DNA of 64,000 nt from Streptomyces aurantiogriseus (GCF_014649375.1 NZ_BMSX01000006.1:248001-312000); one strand, 5' to 3'. Positions 7,955 to 16,981 are shown, counted from the stretch's first letter. Translations and numbers: made by a program. The notes: generated by a model not told the origin, from the letters alone.

Positions 7955-8898
7955 CACCTTCCCCGATAGCAGTCACCACCGCGGGAACCGCACCGGGAAC
8001 CGCCCCGCAGGCCACCCCGGGAACCGCCCCTCGGCGCCGGCCCGGCCTCGGTGGCACCCTCCAGGCCGGCCTCGGTGTCATCGCCTTCTCCCTCACCTTC
8101 CCCGCCACCGCCTGGGGCCTGGAGGGCTTCGGCCCCTGGTCGCTGGTCGCCGTGCGCTGCGTCCTGGCCGCGCTGATCGCCGGCGGCTGCCTGCTCGCAC
8201 CCCGCGTCCCGCTGCCCGCCCGCCGGCACTGGCCGGGTCTCGCGGTCGTGGCCGCCGGGGTCGTCGTCGGCTTCCCGCTGCTCACCACGCTCGCCCTGCA
8301 GACGTCCACCACCGCGCACGCCGCGGTCGTCGTCGGTCTGCTGCCCCTGACCACGGCCCTGCTGTCCACCCTGCGCGTCGGCTCCCGCCCGTCGCGCACC
8401 TTCTGGGCGGCGGCGCTGGCGGGCGCGGTCGCGGTGGCGGCGTTCACCGTGCAGCAGAGCGGCGGCGCCCTGAGCACCGCCGACCTGTACCTGTTCGCGG
8501 CGCTGCTGGTGTGCGCGGCCGGCTACACCGAGGGCGGCCGGCTGGCCCGGATCATGCCGGGCTGGCAGGTCATCGGCTGGGCGCTGGTGCTCTGCCTGCC
8601 GCTCGCCCTGCCCGCCGCCGCGCTCGCCCTCGCCCACGAGCCGGTCCATGTGACCGCGCACAGCGTGGCCGGGCTGCTCTGGGTCGCGGCCGGCTCGCAG
8701 TTCGTCGGCCTGGTCGTCTGGTACCGGGGCATGGCGGCCATCGGCATCCCCAAGGCCAGCCAGTTGCAGTTGGCCCAGCCGCTGCTCACACTGGTGTGGT
8801 CGGTGCTGCTGCTGGGCGAGCACCTGACAGTGGCCGCCCCGCTGACGGCCGCGGCGGTGCTCGTCTGTATCGCCGTCACCCAGCGGGCGCGTGGCTGA
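7930..8898 (+). CDS. EamA/DMT-superfamily transporter
   Basis: A 322-residue integral membrane protein with about ten hydrophobic segments arranged as two EamA repeats (from residue ~44, GLGVIAFSLTFPATAWGLEG, and from ~180). The C-terminal repeat has the typical GSQFVGLVVWYRGMAAIG and SQLQLAQPLLTLVWSVLLLGE signatures. DMT proteins mostly export amino acids, amines or other metabolites. The first 43 residues are Thr/Pro/Ala-rich and precede the first membrane span. No other ATG or GTG occurs in frame before it, so the ATG at 7930 is accepted even though it overlaps the divergent regulator's start. Likely controlled by that MocR protein. Confidence 0.85.
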   Translation: MKTQSSATPPSPIAVTTAGTAPGTAPQATPGTAPRRRPGLGGTLQAGLGVIAFSLTFPATAWGLEGFGPWSLVAVRCVLAALIAGGCLLAPRVPLPARRHWPGLAVVAAGVVVGFPLLTTLALQTSTTAHAAVVVGLLPLTTALLSTLRVGSRPSRTFWAAALAGAVAVAAFTVQQSGGALSTADLYLFAALLVCAAGYTEGGRLARIMPGWQVIGWALVLCLPLALPAAALALAHEPVHVTAHSVAGLLWVAAGSQFVGLVVWYRGMAAIGIPKASQLQLAQPLLTLVWSVLLLGEHLTVAAPLTAAAVLVCIAVTQRARG

Positions 8899-8991
8899 AG
8901 GGGCCTCCCGGCCCACTTCCCACCACCGCTCGGCGCCGTAGACTCAAGGCCACGGACCGCTGCTCCCGCACTTGGTGAGGAGGCCCCTAAG

Positions 8992-9204
8992 ATGCGTGCA
9001 ACCGTGGGCGACCAGCTTGTCCAGCACGGCAGGGTGGTCGGCCAACACGACAAGGTCGGCGAGATCGTCGAAGTACTGGGCCAGGAAGGCAACCCCCCGT
9101 ACCGCGTACGGTTCGAGGACGGGCACGAAGGACTGTGCTCACCCGGCCCCGACACCGAGATCCGCCACAAGGACTCCGGCAGGCGCTTCGGCCTCCGTCG
9201 GTAG
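8992..9204 (+). CDS. DUF1918 small SH3-like protein
   Basis: A 70-residue protein beginning MRATVGDQLVQHGRVVGQHD and containing GEIVEVLG and PYRVRFEDGHEGLCSPGPD. This is the compact beta-barrel pattern of DUF1918, a family common in actinobacteria without an established role. GAGG with the usual spacing precedes the ATG. It ends 9 bases before the end of the convergent GHL10 gene. It is separated from the exporter gene upstream by about 90 bases and is probably transcribed on its own. Confidence 0.85.
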   Translation: MRATVGDQLVQHGRVVGQHDKVGEIVEVLGQEGNPPYRVRFEDGHEGLCSPGPDTEIRHKDSGRRFGLRR

Positions 9205-9213
9205 TCCGGTAGA

Positions 9214-10446
9214 TCAGCGCGGGGGCTTCGCCGGCTGCCCGTAGTGGTCGGCGACCACCCGCGCCATCGCCCCGATCCGGTCCGTCGCCACGTCCCTGGC
9301 GGCGAAGAAGACGTGCCCGCGCACCTCCGGATGGCCCTTGGCCAGGGTGAGGTGCCGGGACAGCTCGGCCGCGTTCTGCCAGGCCGCGGCCTGCGCCGGA
9401 TCCCCCGCCCGGTACAACGCCTCGCCGATGTACAGCTTCGTCCTGCTCCCCCGCGCCACCTCCGCCCACCAGCGCACGAGCTTGGCGTAGTCGGCGGCGG
9501 GCATTCCGATGTGCCAGTACAGCTGCGGCACGATGTAGTCGATCCAGCCCTTGCGCACCCATGTGCGGGTGTCGGCGTGGATGGCGTCGTACGACTGGAG
9601 GGCCTGGGTGTCGGAGCCGCGCGGGTCGCTGGAGGCGTTGCGCCACACCCCGAAGGGGCTGATCCCGAACTGTGTGGCGGGCCGGACCGCCCTGATCCGG
9701 GCCGCCGTCTCGCGCACCAGCCTGTCGATGTTGTCGCGCCGCCAGGCCGCCCGGTTCGGGAAGCCGCCGCCGTGGCGGTCGTAGGCCGCGTCGTCGTCGA
9801 AGGTCTGACCGGCCACCGGGTACGGGTAGAAGTAGTCGTCGAAGTGCACGGCGTCCACCGGGTACTTCTTCACCGCGTCGAGCATCGCGTCCTGGACGAA
9901 CGCGCGAACCGCCGGCAGACCGGGGTTGTAGTAGAGCTTCCCGCCGTACGGCACCACCCAGTCGGGGTGCTTGCGGGCGGGGTGGGACGCGACGAGCCGG
10001 CTGGGGTCGGCGTGGGTGGCGATCCGGTACGGGTTGAACCAGGCGTGCAGCTGGAGCCCGCGGGCGTGGGCCTCCTTCACGGCTGTGCCCAGCGGGTCCC
10101 AGCCCGGGGCCTTGCCCTGGGTGCCGGTGAGGACCTGTGACCAGGGCTCGTACGGGGAGGGCCACAGAGCGTCGGCCGTGGGCCGCACCTGGAAGATCAC
10201 GGTGTTGAGGCGCTTGCGGACCGCCAGATCCAGCTGGGCGAGCAGCTCGGACCGCTGCTGGGCGGCTGTCAGGCCCGGGCGGGACGGCCAGTCTCGGTTG
10301 GCGACCGTCGCCAGCCACATGCCCCGCATCTCCTTGACGGCCCGGCGGTCGTCGTCGCGAGAGGCGTGCCCCGCGGCCGCCGCCCCCGTCGTCGTGAACG
10401 TCGACAGCGCGGCCAGCGCGAACGCCCGCCGAGTCAGTCGCCCCAT
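9214..10446 (-). CDS. Secreted GHL10-type glycoside hydrolase (PF02638-like)
   Basis: A 410-residue protein from the ATG at 10446 (a start seven codons earlier is possible). RLTRRAFALAALSTF with a hydrophobic run and AAAAGHA is a Tat-like signal peptide with twin Arg. The mature part begins with the family hallmark EMRGMWLATVANRDWPSRPGL, then VIFQVRPTADALWPS, LHAWFNPYRI, DAVHFDDYFYPYPV and IVPQLYWHIG, a TIM-barrel resembling GH10-like YngK/DUF187 enzymes. HFDDYFYP is the likely catalytic Asp/Glu strand region. Such proteins are thought to cleave cell-wall or exopolymer sugars; the substrate is not known. Tail-to-tail with DUF1918. Confidence 0.85.
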   Translation of the reverse strand: MGRLTRRAFALAALSTFTTTGAAAAGHASRDDDRRAVKEMRGMWLATVANRDWPSRPGLTAAQQRSELLAQLDLAVRKRLNTVIFQVRPTADALWPSPYEPWSQVLTGTQGKAPGWDPLGTAVKEAHARGLQLHAWFNPYRIATHADPSRLVASHPARKHPDWVVPYGGKLYYNPGLPAVRAFVQDAMLDAVKKYPVDAVHFDDYFYPYPVAGQTFDDDAAYDRHGGGFPNRAAWRRDNIDRLVRETAARIRAVRPATQFGISPFGVWRNASSDPRGSDTQALQSYDAIHADTRTWVRKGWIDYIVPQLYWHIGMPAADYAKLVRWWAEVARGSRTKLYIGEALYRAGDPAQAAAWQNAAELSRHLTLAKGHPEVRGHVFFAARDVATDRIGAMARVVADHYGQPAKPPR

Positions 10447-10628
10447 GGCGCACATCCCCACATACACCGTGGATCCGCTCGGTCACGGATCGTCTCCGCG
10501 CCCCAGGATGCCCCCACCCCGGCGATCGATCATCGATACTTGCTAGTAACGTGCACGATCGGAGCAGGCCGACCGGGACCCGGCAGACCTGTCCCAGCCA
10601 TCAGCGTGAGCGCAGTGAAGGGGACGAT

Positions 10629-11489
10629 GTGACGGACATCGAACGCGTGGGAGTGGTGGGCTGCGGCCAGATGGGCGCCGGCATCGCCGAGGTCTGCGCC
10701 CGCGCCGGACTCGACGTCAAGGTCGCCGAGACCACCGGCGAAGCCCTGGAGATCGGCCGCACCCGGCTGTTCAACTCCCTGGGCAAGGCCGCCGAGCGCG
10801 GCAAGATCACCGAGGAGGAGCGGGACGCGACGCAGGCGCGCCTGAGCTTCACCACGGACCTGGGCGAGTTCGCCGACCGCGACCTGGTCATCGAGGCCGT
10901 CGTCGAGAACGAGCAGGTCAAGACCGAGATCTTCCAGGTCCTGGACCAGGTCGTGACCCGCCCGGACGCCATCCTCGCCTCCAACACCTCCTCCATCCCG
11001 CTGGTGAAGCTGGCGGTCGCCACCTCGCGGCCCGACCAGGTCGTCGGCATCCACTTCTTCAACCCGGCCCCGGTGCAGAAGCTCGTCGAGCTGATCCCGG
11101 CGCTGACCACCTCCGAGGGCACGCTCAGCCGGGCGCAGCTGTTCACCGAGAAGGTGCTGGGCAAGCACGCCATCCGCGCCCAGGACCGCTCCGGTTTCGT
11201 GGTCAACGCGCTGCTGATCCCGTACCTGCTCTCCGCGATCCGGATGTTCGAGACCGGCATCGCCAGCCGCGAGGACATCGACAACGGCATGGAGATGGGC
11301 TGCGCCCACCCGATGGGCCCGCTGAAGCTCTCCGACCTGATCGGCCTGGACACGGTCGCCTCGGTGGCTCAGAGCATGTACGAGGAGTACAAGGAGCCCC
11401 TGTACGCCGCTCCCCCGCTGCTCCAGCGCATGGTGGACGCGGGCCGGCTGGGCCGCAAGACCGGCTCGGGCTTCTACACCTACGACTGA
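10629..11489 (+). CDS. 3-hydroxybutyryl-CoA dehydrogenase
   Basis: A 286-residue NAD(P)-dependent 3-hydroxyacyl-CoA dehydrogenase of the single-domain-pair PaaH/Hbd type. The Rossmann motif is VGVVGCGQMGAGIAEVCARAG (residues ~7-27). Then come LVIEAVVENEQVKTEIF, the active-site region NTSSIPLVKLA and IHFFNPAPVQKLVELI with catalytic His, and the C-terminal dimer domain with DRSGFVVNALLIPYL and GCAHPMGPLKLSDLIGLD. It interconverts acetoacetyl-CoA and 3-hydroxybutyryl-CoA, which feed ethylmalonyl-CoA or butyryl-CoA supply. GTG at 10629 is chosen for its AAGGGGA ribosome-binding site and the family's usual N-terminus. It is followed by a strong terminator, so it is monocistronic. Confidence 0.92.
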   Translation: MTDIERVGVVGCGQMGAGIAEVCARAGLDVKVAETTGEALEIGRTRLFNSLGKAAERGKITEEERDATQARLSFTTDLGEFADRDLVIEAVVENEQVKTEIFQVLDQVVTRPDAILASNTSSIPLVKLAVATSRPDQVVGIHFFNPAPVQKLVELIPALTTSEGTLSRAQLFTEKVLGKHAIRAQDRSGFVVNALLIPYLLSAIRMFETGIASREDIDNGMEMGCAHPMGPLKLSDLIGLDTVASVAQSMYEEYKEPLYAAPPLLQRMVDAGRLGRKTGSGFYTYD

Positions 11490-11507
11490 TCACCCTCGGT
11501 GACCCCT

Positions 11508-11541
11508 GCGGGCCCGGCGCTCTTCGGAGTGCCGGGCCCGC
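11508..11541 (+). terminator. Strong hairpin after the 3-hydroxybutyryl-CoA dehydrogenase gene
   Basis: A 15-bp stem (GCGGGCCCGGCGCTC at 11508-11522 paired with 11527-11541, one G:U pair) closes on a TTCG tetraloop, 19 bases past the stop codon. Confidence 0.85.
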
Positions 11542-11672
11542 GGCGTTCACACGGCGTGTGCGAGCCGGGCCCGCATATGCCGCGCGCACACTCTCCCCAC
11601 CGGCCCACCAGGCGAGTTCACTCGTCCTGCGCATGCAAGGGATGTGAGACGACTACGGAAAGGAGCGGACAC

Positions 11673-11930
11673 GTGACCGCCGATCCCGAGCATCCCGTCG
11701 TTCATGGAGAACTCGCGGAGTTACGACGCCGGCTCGACGTGGCGTACGCCCGCGTCGAGGGCGGCCTGGCTCTGCTGACGCACCGCACCGAGGAGACCGC
11801 CAAGGAGATCGACGAACTGAGCACCCGGCTCGTCACGCTGGAGCACGCCCGCTGGCCGCTGCCGTCGCTCGCGGCGATCACGGCCGTCGGCGCCCTCGTG
11901 GTGACGATCTGGCAGGCCTTCGGGCGCTGA
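11673..11930 (+). CDS. Small coiled-coil membrane protein with a TTA codon
   Basis: An 85-residue protein. Residues ~12-60 are a charged helix with heptad character (HGELAELRRRLDVAYARVEGGLALLTHRTEETAKEIDELSTRLVTLEH). It is followed by a single C-terminal membrane span (SLAAITAVGALVVTIWQAF). The shape resembles small holin-accessory/XhlA-like or hypothetical Streptomyces membrane proteins, but no phage genes are nearby and I assign no function. GTG at 11673 follows an AAAGGAG ribosome-binding site. Codon 17 (11721-11723) is TTA, the rare leucine codon read by the developmentally controlled bldA tRNA, so translation may be stage-dependent. Confidence 0.7.
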   Translation: MTADPEHPVVHGELAELRRRLDVAYARVEGGLALLTHRTEETAKEIDELSTRLVTLEHARWPLPSLAAITAVGALVVTIWQAFGR

Positions 11931-11971
11931 GCGCTCCGCTGAGAACGTGGTACGAAAGCCGCGGGCCGTCC

Positions 11972-12039
11972 GTGGCTGGTCGCGCCCGCGCGGCGGAGCC
12001 GCATGTGTCACTGCCCCGCGCCCCTGGGGGGGGCGCGGA
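11972..12039. repeat. Partial copy of a GTGGCTGGTCGCGC / CCCCGCGCCCCTGGGG intergenic repeat
   Basis: The 11972-11985 block matches the left end of the larger inverted repeat at 14293-14415, and CTGCCCCGCGCCCCTGGGG at 12011-12029 matches its inner part. Between them is unrelated sequence with its own small hairpin. It probably serves as a terminator between the convergent genes. Confidence 0.5.
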
Positions 12040-12585
12040 TCAGTGCGCGGTGTCCTGACCGAGCCTGAGGTGGTGCAGGAGCAGTAACGCGGCCGCCATG
12101 TTGGCGGCCGGGACCTCCCCACGGACGACCATGTCGGGGACGAGCTTGAGCGGGACCCATTCCCGGCGGTCCGACTCGAAGTCGTCCACGGGGTGCCCGA
12201 CGTACTCGCCCTCGTCCGACCAGTAGATGTGGTGCCGGGCGTCGGTGAGGCCGTTGGACGGTTCCACGCTCATGAGGTGGTGCAGGGGTCCCGGTCGCCA
12301 GCCGGTCTCCTCCTCCAGTTCGCGGGCGGCCGCGCGGGCGATGTCCTCGCCGTCCTCGACGACCCCCGCCGCGAGTTCCCACCCCCAGCTGTCGGTGATG
12401 AACCGGTGGCGCCACAGCAGAAGGACCTCGTTGGCCTCGTTGACCACGGTGGCCACGGCGACGGGGCGTAGTCGTATGAGGAAGTGGTCGAGGTGCCGGC
12501 CGTCCGGCAGCTCGACATCCGCGAGGTTGACGCTGAACCAGCGGTTTTCATACACAGTTTGTTCGTTCTGTTTCGTCCACTGCAT
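12040..12585 (-). CDS. NUDIX hydrolase (ADP-ribose pyrophosphatase-like)
   Basis: A 181-residue protein. The complete Nudix box is present (AGVVEDGEDIARAAARELEE followed by ETGW, residues ~74-97: G-x5-E-x7-REL-x-EE-x-G-W). An N-terminal strand pair (VYENRWFSVNLADVELPDG) and a C-terminal DxxE-type WVPLKLVPDMV resemble ADP-ribose/nucleoside-diphosphate-sugar pyrophosphatases. The expected chemistry is Mg-dependent hydrolysis of an X-linked nucleoside diphosphate. A GGAAGGTGG ribosome-binding site lies upstream. It follows the NsdA-like regulator in the same orientation with about 100 bases between, so co-transcription is possible. Confidence 0.88.
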   Translation of the reverse strand: MQWTKQNEQTVYENRWFSVNLADVELPDGRHLDHFLIRLRPVAVATVVNEANEVLLLWRHRFITDSWGWELAAGVVEDGEDIARAAARELEEETGWRPGPLHHLMSVEPSNGLTDARHHIYWSDEGEYVGHPVDDFESDRREWVPLKLVPDMVVRGEVPAANMAAALLLLHHLRLGQDTAH

Positions 12586-12684
12586 GGTTCTGCCACCTTC
12601 CGTCGAGTAAGTGGCAATATCGCAGCAGGAACTGTGTGGCGCCGGTGTTCGGGGCTGGGTCTACAGCGGAGTCCGGAGGGATGT

Positions 12685-14025
12685 CTACAGCGGCACGCGC
12701 AGGGCCCCGTCGATGAGTTCGGCCGCCTCGGCCGTGCCCGCACAGCCGCTGCGCACCAGGTGTTCGCGCACCGCCCGGAGTCTGTCGCGCAGACGCTGGG
12801 ACTCCATTCCCCTGGCCTGCTCGGCCATCCGCACCGCGGTGGCCACCGCCTTGTCGGCATGGCCCTGGCGCAGTTCGATGGTGCTGAGCATGGCGAGCCG
12901 GTGGACCCGGCCCCGGTCGTGGGAGGGCGTGTCGACGGCGGCCGCCGCGTGCTCCGCGGCGGCGGTGAGGTCGCCCAGGCTGAGCAGGGCCTCCGCCACC
13001 TGGACATTGACCAGACCCGGCTGGACATAGCCGGTCTCGTCGGGTTCGTGGCCACGCCGGATGTGGTCGGCGGCCGTCTCGGCACGCCGGATGCACGACA
13101 GAGCGCTGGTGCCGTCGCCGAGGTGCGCGTACGCCTTCGCCTGCATCGCGTACAGGTCGGAGGCGAGGGCGGGGGTGATGTGCTTCCCGGCGGTGCGCAG
13201 CGCGGCCTCCGCGAAGGCCACCGCCTGCCGGTACTCCCGCATGAACAGCGACTGGTTGACGAGCAACGCGATCACGTAGGCGCCAAGTCCCCGGTCCCCG
13301 CTGGCCTTTGCCAGCCGCAGCGCCTGGTGGAAGTAGCGCTGCGCGAGACCGTGCGCGTCGGAGTCGTACGCGCAGATACCGGCGATCGCCACCAACCCGC
13401 CCGTGGCCCGGTGCAGTTGGCGGCCCGTGGCATCGGTGTAGCCGCCGCGCAGCAGCGGGGCGGCCTCCGCGTTGAGGAAGCCGACGATACGGCTGCGGGT
13501 CGCCATCCCGCCGGCCTTGCGGTACATCTGCTCGTAGTGGGTACGGGCGGCGCGCAGCATCTCGATGTCGGCGGAGGTGACCCGGTGCCGGCCACCGCGC
13601 GAGACGTCGACGTCCTCGGGCGGGTTCTCCCACTCCCACACCGGCATCACGGCGGGCGTGCCGGTGACGGCGGGCGCGCCCAGCAGGTGCGGGCGCTGCT
13701 GTTCGTCGGAGCGCCACAGGGCGGTCGCCCGCTCGACGAAGCCGGACAGCGAGGTGGCGTGCGGGGCGGAGGGCTCCCCCGGCACACCGAGGCCGATGTC
13801 GTCGAGGGTGACGGGCCGTTGCAGCCGGCCGGCGAGCACCTCGCAGATCAGGTCGGGCACCTGACCGCGCGGCCGCTGTCCCTTCAGCCAACGGGCGACA
13901 GCCGTGTGCTCGTACCGCAGCGCGAGCCCCCGCGCACGCCCCGCCTGGTTGACATGGGCGGCCAGACCCGCGTGGGAGATCCCCGCCTCGTCCAGGATCG
14001 CGTCGAGCAGTGTGTTGGGCTGCAT
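12685..14025 (-). CDS. NsdA-like regulator with helix-turn-helix-like N-terminus and TPR region
   Basis: A 446-residue protein. Residues ~1-75 (LLDAILDEAGISHAGLAAHV, then YEHTAVARWLKGQRPRGQ and LICEVLAGRLQRPVTLDDIGLG) form the N-terminal fold shared by NsdA/NsdB-type Streptomyces regulators. After a linker, residues ~150-440 are repeated alpha hairpins of TPR type (AYDSDAHGLAQRYFHQALRLA, SLFMREYRQAVAFAEAALR, EALLSLGDLTAAAEHAAAAV). NsdA in S. coelicolor represses differentiation and antibiotic synthesis; whether this paralogue does the same is not known. The ATG at 14025 has a CGGGGGG ribosome-binding site nine bases upstream. Confidence 0.75.
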   Translation of the reverse strand: MQPNTLLDAILDEAGISHAGLAAHVNQAGRARGLALRYEHTAVARWLKGQRPRGQVPDLICEVLAGRLQRPVTLDDIGLGVPGEPSAPHATSLSGFVERATALWRSDEQQRPHLLGAPAVTGTPAVMPVWEWENPPEDVDVSRGGRHRVTSADIEMLRAARTHYEQMYRKAGGMATRSRIVGFLNAEAAPLLRGGYTDATGRQLHRATGGLVAIAGICAYDSDAHGLAQRYFHQALRLAKASGDRGLGAYVIALLVNQSLFMREYRQAVAFAEAALRTAGKHITPALASDLYAMQAKAYAHLGDGTSALSCIRRAETAADHIRRGHEPDETGYVQPGLVNVQVAEALLSLGDLTAAAEHAAAAVDTPSHDRGRVHRLAMLSTIELRQGHADKAVATAVRMAEQARGMESQRLRDRLRAVREHLVRSGCAGTAEAAELIDGALRVPL

Positions 14026-14292
14026 GGGTGCCCCCCGGTGGTTCGGTGCCGACGGCGCCACTCACAGTAGCGGGTCCGTCTTCACACGGGGTGTGAACGG
14101 AGTGCGCGTATCCGGACCGTGTGCGCGCTGTCGCGGAGCGTTTCCAGTCGCTTGACTGAAATACCTCGCAAGAGGTCGGCCGGGCCGCCGGCTCCCCCTC
14201 GTAAGCGGCGGCCCGGCGTAGCGCTACCGCGGGTTGGGCGGGCGACTACGGCGCGGTGTGATGGTGGTGCGTGGTCGGCTGCCGGTCATGGG

Positions 14293-14415
14293 TGGCTGGT
14301 CGCGCAGTTCCCCGCGCCCCTGGGGTGCGGGGGCTTCGCCCCCTGCACCCCCAGGCGCTTCTTGACACACAGCCAGCCGACCAACCCAGGGCGCGGGGAA
14401 CTGCGCGACCAGCCA
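14293..14415. repeat. Nested inverted repeat (REP-like intergenic element)
   Basis: Perfect 27-bp arms (14293-14319, TGGCTGGTCGCGCAGTTCCC start, and 14389-14415) enclose a 69-base spacer. The spacer carries a further near-perfect 13-bp hairpin (14322-14352) with a TTCG loop and a one-base bulge. It lies in the 430-base gap between the NsdA-like gene and pheT, which otherwise holds no gene. This element type recurs between genes in many Streptomyces genomes (recollection, not searched). It may terminate pheT transcription. Confidence 0.8.
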
Positions 14416-14458
14416 CGACGAACCCGCACCCGGCCGATCACGCAGTCCGCCTCGACGG

Positions 14459-16981
14459 TCAGCCGCGCAGAACCGCCCCGGTCCGCTCGCCCGCGAGGGC
14501 AACCGCAGCGTCCCGCGCCGCCGAAGCCTCGTCGACGGTCAGAGTCCGGTCACCCGCGCGGAAGCGCAACGCGTACGCGAGCGACTTCCGCCCCTCACCC
14601 AGCTGCTCCTCGTTCTCGTACACGTCGAACAGCCGGATCCCCTCCAGCAGCTCACCCGCGCCCTCACGCAGCGCGGCCTCGACCTCCGCGTGCGGGACGA
14701 ACTTGTCGACGACGAGGGCGACGTCCTGCGTGGCGACGGGGAACGTGGAGATGCCCGGCGCCTGAGGCGTGTCGTCCCCGACCTGCTCCAGGACGTCCAG
14801 GTCCAGCTCCATCGCGGACGTACGCACAGGCAGCCCCAGGGCCTTCAGGACCCGCGGGTGCAGTTCACCCGCGTGGCCGACGACCTGCTCGGCGCCGTCC
14901 ACGACGACCACCAGCTCGGCGCAGCGGCCGGGGTGCCACGGCCCGTACTGACCGTTGCGAACGACGAGTTCGGCGCCGGCCTCACGGGCGACCGTCCGCG
15001 CCGCCTCGACGGCGTCGGCCCAGTCGGCCGGACGGCCCTTGCCCCACCAGCCGGACTGCTCGCGGGCGCCCGCGAGGACGACGGCGACATGGCGCGGCTG
15101 CTCGGGCAGCACGGCGTCGAGCGAGGCCAGCTCCTCGTCGGTCGGACGGCGGTCGACCGGCAGATGACCGGCGACGCGCTGTTCCTCGCGCGGGAGGAAG
15201 ACCAGGCCGGTCTCGAACAGAGCCAGGTCGTGCGAGCCCCGCCCGTCGTTGCGCCGCAGAGCGGCCAGCAGGCCCGGCAGCAGCGACGTACGGAGCGCGG
15301 GCTCCTCGTCGTTGAGGGGGTTGGTCAGCTTGACGACGCGGCGGGCCGGGTCGTCGGCCTCCAGCCCGAGCTGGTCGAAGACCTGCTCGCTGACGAACGG
15401 GTAGTTCGGCGCCTCGACGTACCCGGCACCGGCCAGCACCCGGCCGACGCGGCGGTGCAGCCGCTGGCGGTGGGTGAGACCGCGGCCCGACGGGGGCTTG
15501 GGCAGCGTGGAGGGCAGGTTCTCGTAGCCCTCCAGGCGGATGACCTCCTCGGCGAGGTCGTTGGCCTCGGCGAGGTCGGGCCGCCAGGACGGGACGGTGA
15601 CGATCAGCTCGTCCTGCCCGTAGACGTCGCAGCCGATCTCCTGGAGTCTGCGGACGACGGTCTCGCGGCCGTAGATGACGCCCGCGACCTTGTCCGGGTG
15701 GTCGGCCGGGACGGTGATGGTGTGCGGCGCGGACGGTGCGATGACCTCGGTGACACCGGCCTCGGCGGTGCCGCCCGCGAGCAGCACCAGCAGGTCCACC
15801 GTGCGCTGCGCGGCGGCCGCCGCGGCCTGCGGGTCGACGCCGCGCTCGAAGCGGCGGGACGCCTCGGAGGACAGCTTGTGCCGACGGGCCGTACGGGCGA
15901 CGGTGACGGCGTCGAAGTGGGCGGCCTCGATCACCACGTCGGTCGTGGCGTTCGCCGCGTCCCCGGTGTCGTCGTGGTCGGCGATCTCGGTGTTGGCGCC
16001 GCCCATGACACCGGCGATGCCGATCGGACCGCGGTCGTCGGTGATCACCAGGTCCTCGGCGTGCAGCTTCCGCTCGACACCGTCGAGGGTGACGATCTTC
16101 TCGCCCTCGGCGGCCCGGCGTACTCCGATGGCGCCCTGGACCAGCTTGCGGTCGTAGGCGTGCAGGGGCTGGCCCAGCTCCATCATCACGTAGTTGGTGA
16201 CGTCGACGGCGAGCGAGATCGGGCGCATGCCGACCTTCTGCAGCCGGCGCTGCAGCCAGATCGGGGAGCGCGCCTCGGGGGTCAGTCCGGTGACGGTGCG
16301 GGCGGTGAAGCGGTCGCAGCCGACCGGGTCGGCGACCCGCACCGGGTAGCCGAAGGCGTTCGGGCCCGGTACGTCGAGCAGGGCCGGGTCGCGCAGCGGC
16401 AGGCCGTAGGCGATGGCGGTCTCGCGGGCGACGCCGCGGATGGAGAGGCAGTCGCCGCGGTTCGCGGTGACGGCGATGTCCAGGACCTCGTCGACCAGTT
16501 CGAGGAGCTCGATGGCGTCCTTGCCGACCTCGGTCTCCGGCGGCAGCACGATGATGCCGTGGGTGCCGTCGTCGCCCATGCCCAGCTCGCCGCTGGAGCA
16601 GATCATGCCGTGCGAGGTCTTGCCGTAGGTCTTGCGCGCGGAGATCGAGAAGCCGCCCGGGAGCGTGGCGCCGGGCAGGACCACGACGACCTTGTCGCCG
16701 ACGGAGAAGTTGCGGGCGCCGCAGACGATCTCCTGGGGCTCGCCGGTGCCGTTGGCCTGGCCGACGTCGACGGTGCAGAAGCGGATCGGCTTCTTGAAGC
16801 CCTCCAGCTCCTCGATGGTGAGCACCTGGCCGACGACGAGCGGCCCCTTGAGGTCGGCGCCGAGGTGCTCGACGGTCTCGACCTCCAGACCGGCCGAAAT
16901 GAGCTTGGCCTGGACGTCACGGCCGGTCTCGGTGGCCGGCAGGTCGACGTACTCCCGCAGCCAAGAAAGCGGGACCCGCAT
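14459..16981 (-). CDS. pheT: Phenylalanyl-tRNA synthetase beta subunit
   Basis: An 840-residue beta chain of the (alpha-beta)2 enzyme that charges tRNA-Phe. It starts MRVPLSWLREYVDLPA. An OB/tRNA-binding EMAP-like domain (residues ~40-160, KPIRFCTVDVGQANGTGEPQ) is followed by the B3/B4 editing region (~210-390, including RLQKVGMRPISLAVDVTNYV). Then come the B5 domain (~400-480), the catalytic-like core, and the C-terminal anticodon-recognition FDX-ACB domain (ISTFPVATQDVALVVDKFVP). Its ATG shares one base with the pheS stop codon (TGATG at 16983-16979), so translation is probably coupled to give equal subunits. Confidence 0.97.
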   Translation of the reverse strand: MRVPLSWLREYVDLPATETGRDVQAKLISAGLEVETVEHLGADLKGPLVVGQVLTIEELEGFKKPIRFCTVDVGQANGTGEPQEIVCGARNFSVGDKVVVVLPGATLPGGFSISARKTYGKTSHGMICSSGELGMGDDGTHGIIVLPPETEVGKDAIELLELVDEVLDIAVTANRGDCLSIRGVARETAIAYGLPLRDPALLDVPGPNAFGYPVRVADPVGCDRFTARTVTGLTPEARSPIWLQRRLQKVGMRPISLAVDVTNYVMMELGQPLHAYDRKLVQGAIGVRRAAEGEKIVTLDGVERKLHAEDLVITDDRGPIGIAGVMGGANTEIADHDDTGDAANATTDVVIEAAHFDAVTVARTARRHKLSSEASRRFERGVDPQAAAAAAQRTVDLLVLLAGGTAEAGVTEVIAPSAPHTITVPADHPDKVAGVIYGRETVVRRLQEIGCDVYGQDELIVTVPSWRPDLAEANDLAEEVIRLEGYENLPSTLPKPPSGRGLTHRQRLHRRVGRVLAGAGYVEAPNYPFVSEQVFDQLGLEADDPARRVVKLTNPLNDEEPALRTSLLPGLLAALRRNDGRGSHDLALFETGLVFLPREEQRVAGHLPVDRRPTDEELASLDAVLPEQPRHVAVVLAGAREQSGWWGKGRPADWADAVEAARTVAREAGAELVVRNGQYGPWHPGRCAELVVVVDGAEQVVGHAGELHPRVLKALGLPVRTSAMELDLDVLEQVGDDTPQAPGISTFPVATQDVALVVDKFVPHAEVEAALREGAGELLEGIRLFDVYENEEQLGEGRKSLAYALRFRAGDRTLTVDEASAARDAAVALAGERTGAVLRG

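Noticed and set aside
11673..11930. Prophage holin-accessory (XhlA-like) gene
   Set aside because: The shape fits, but no other phage gene, integrase or attachment site is nearby.
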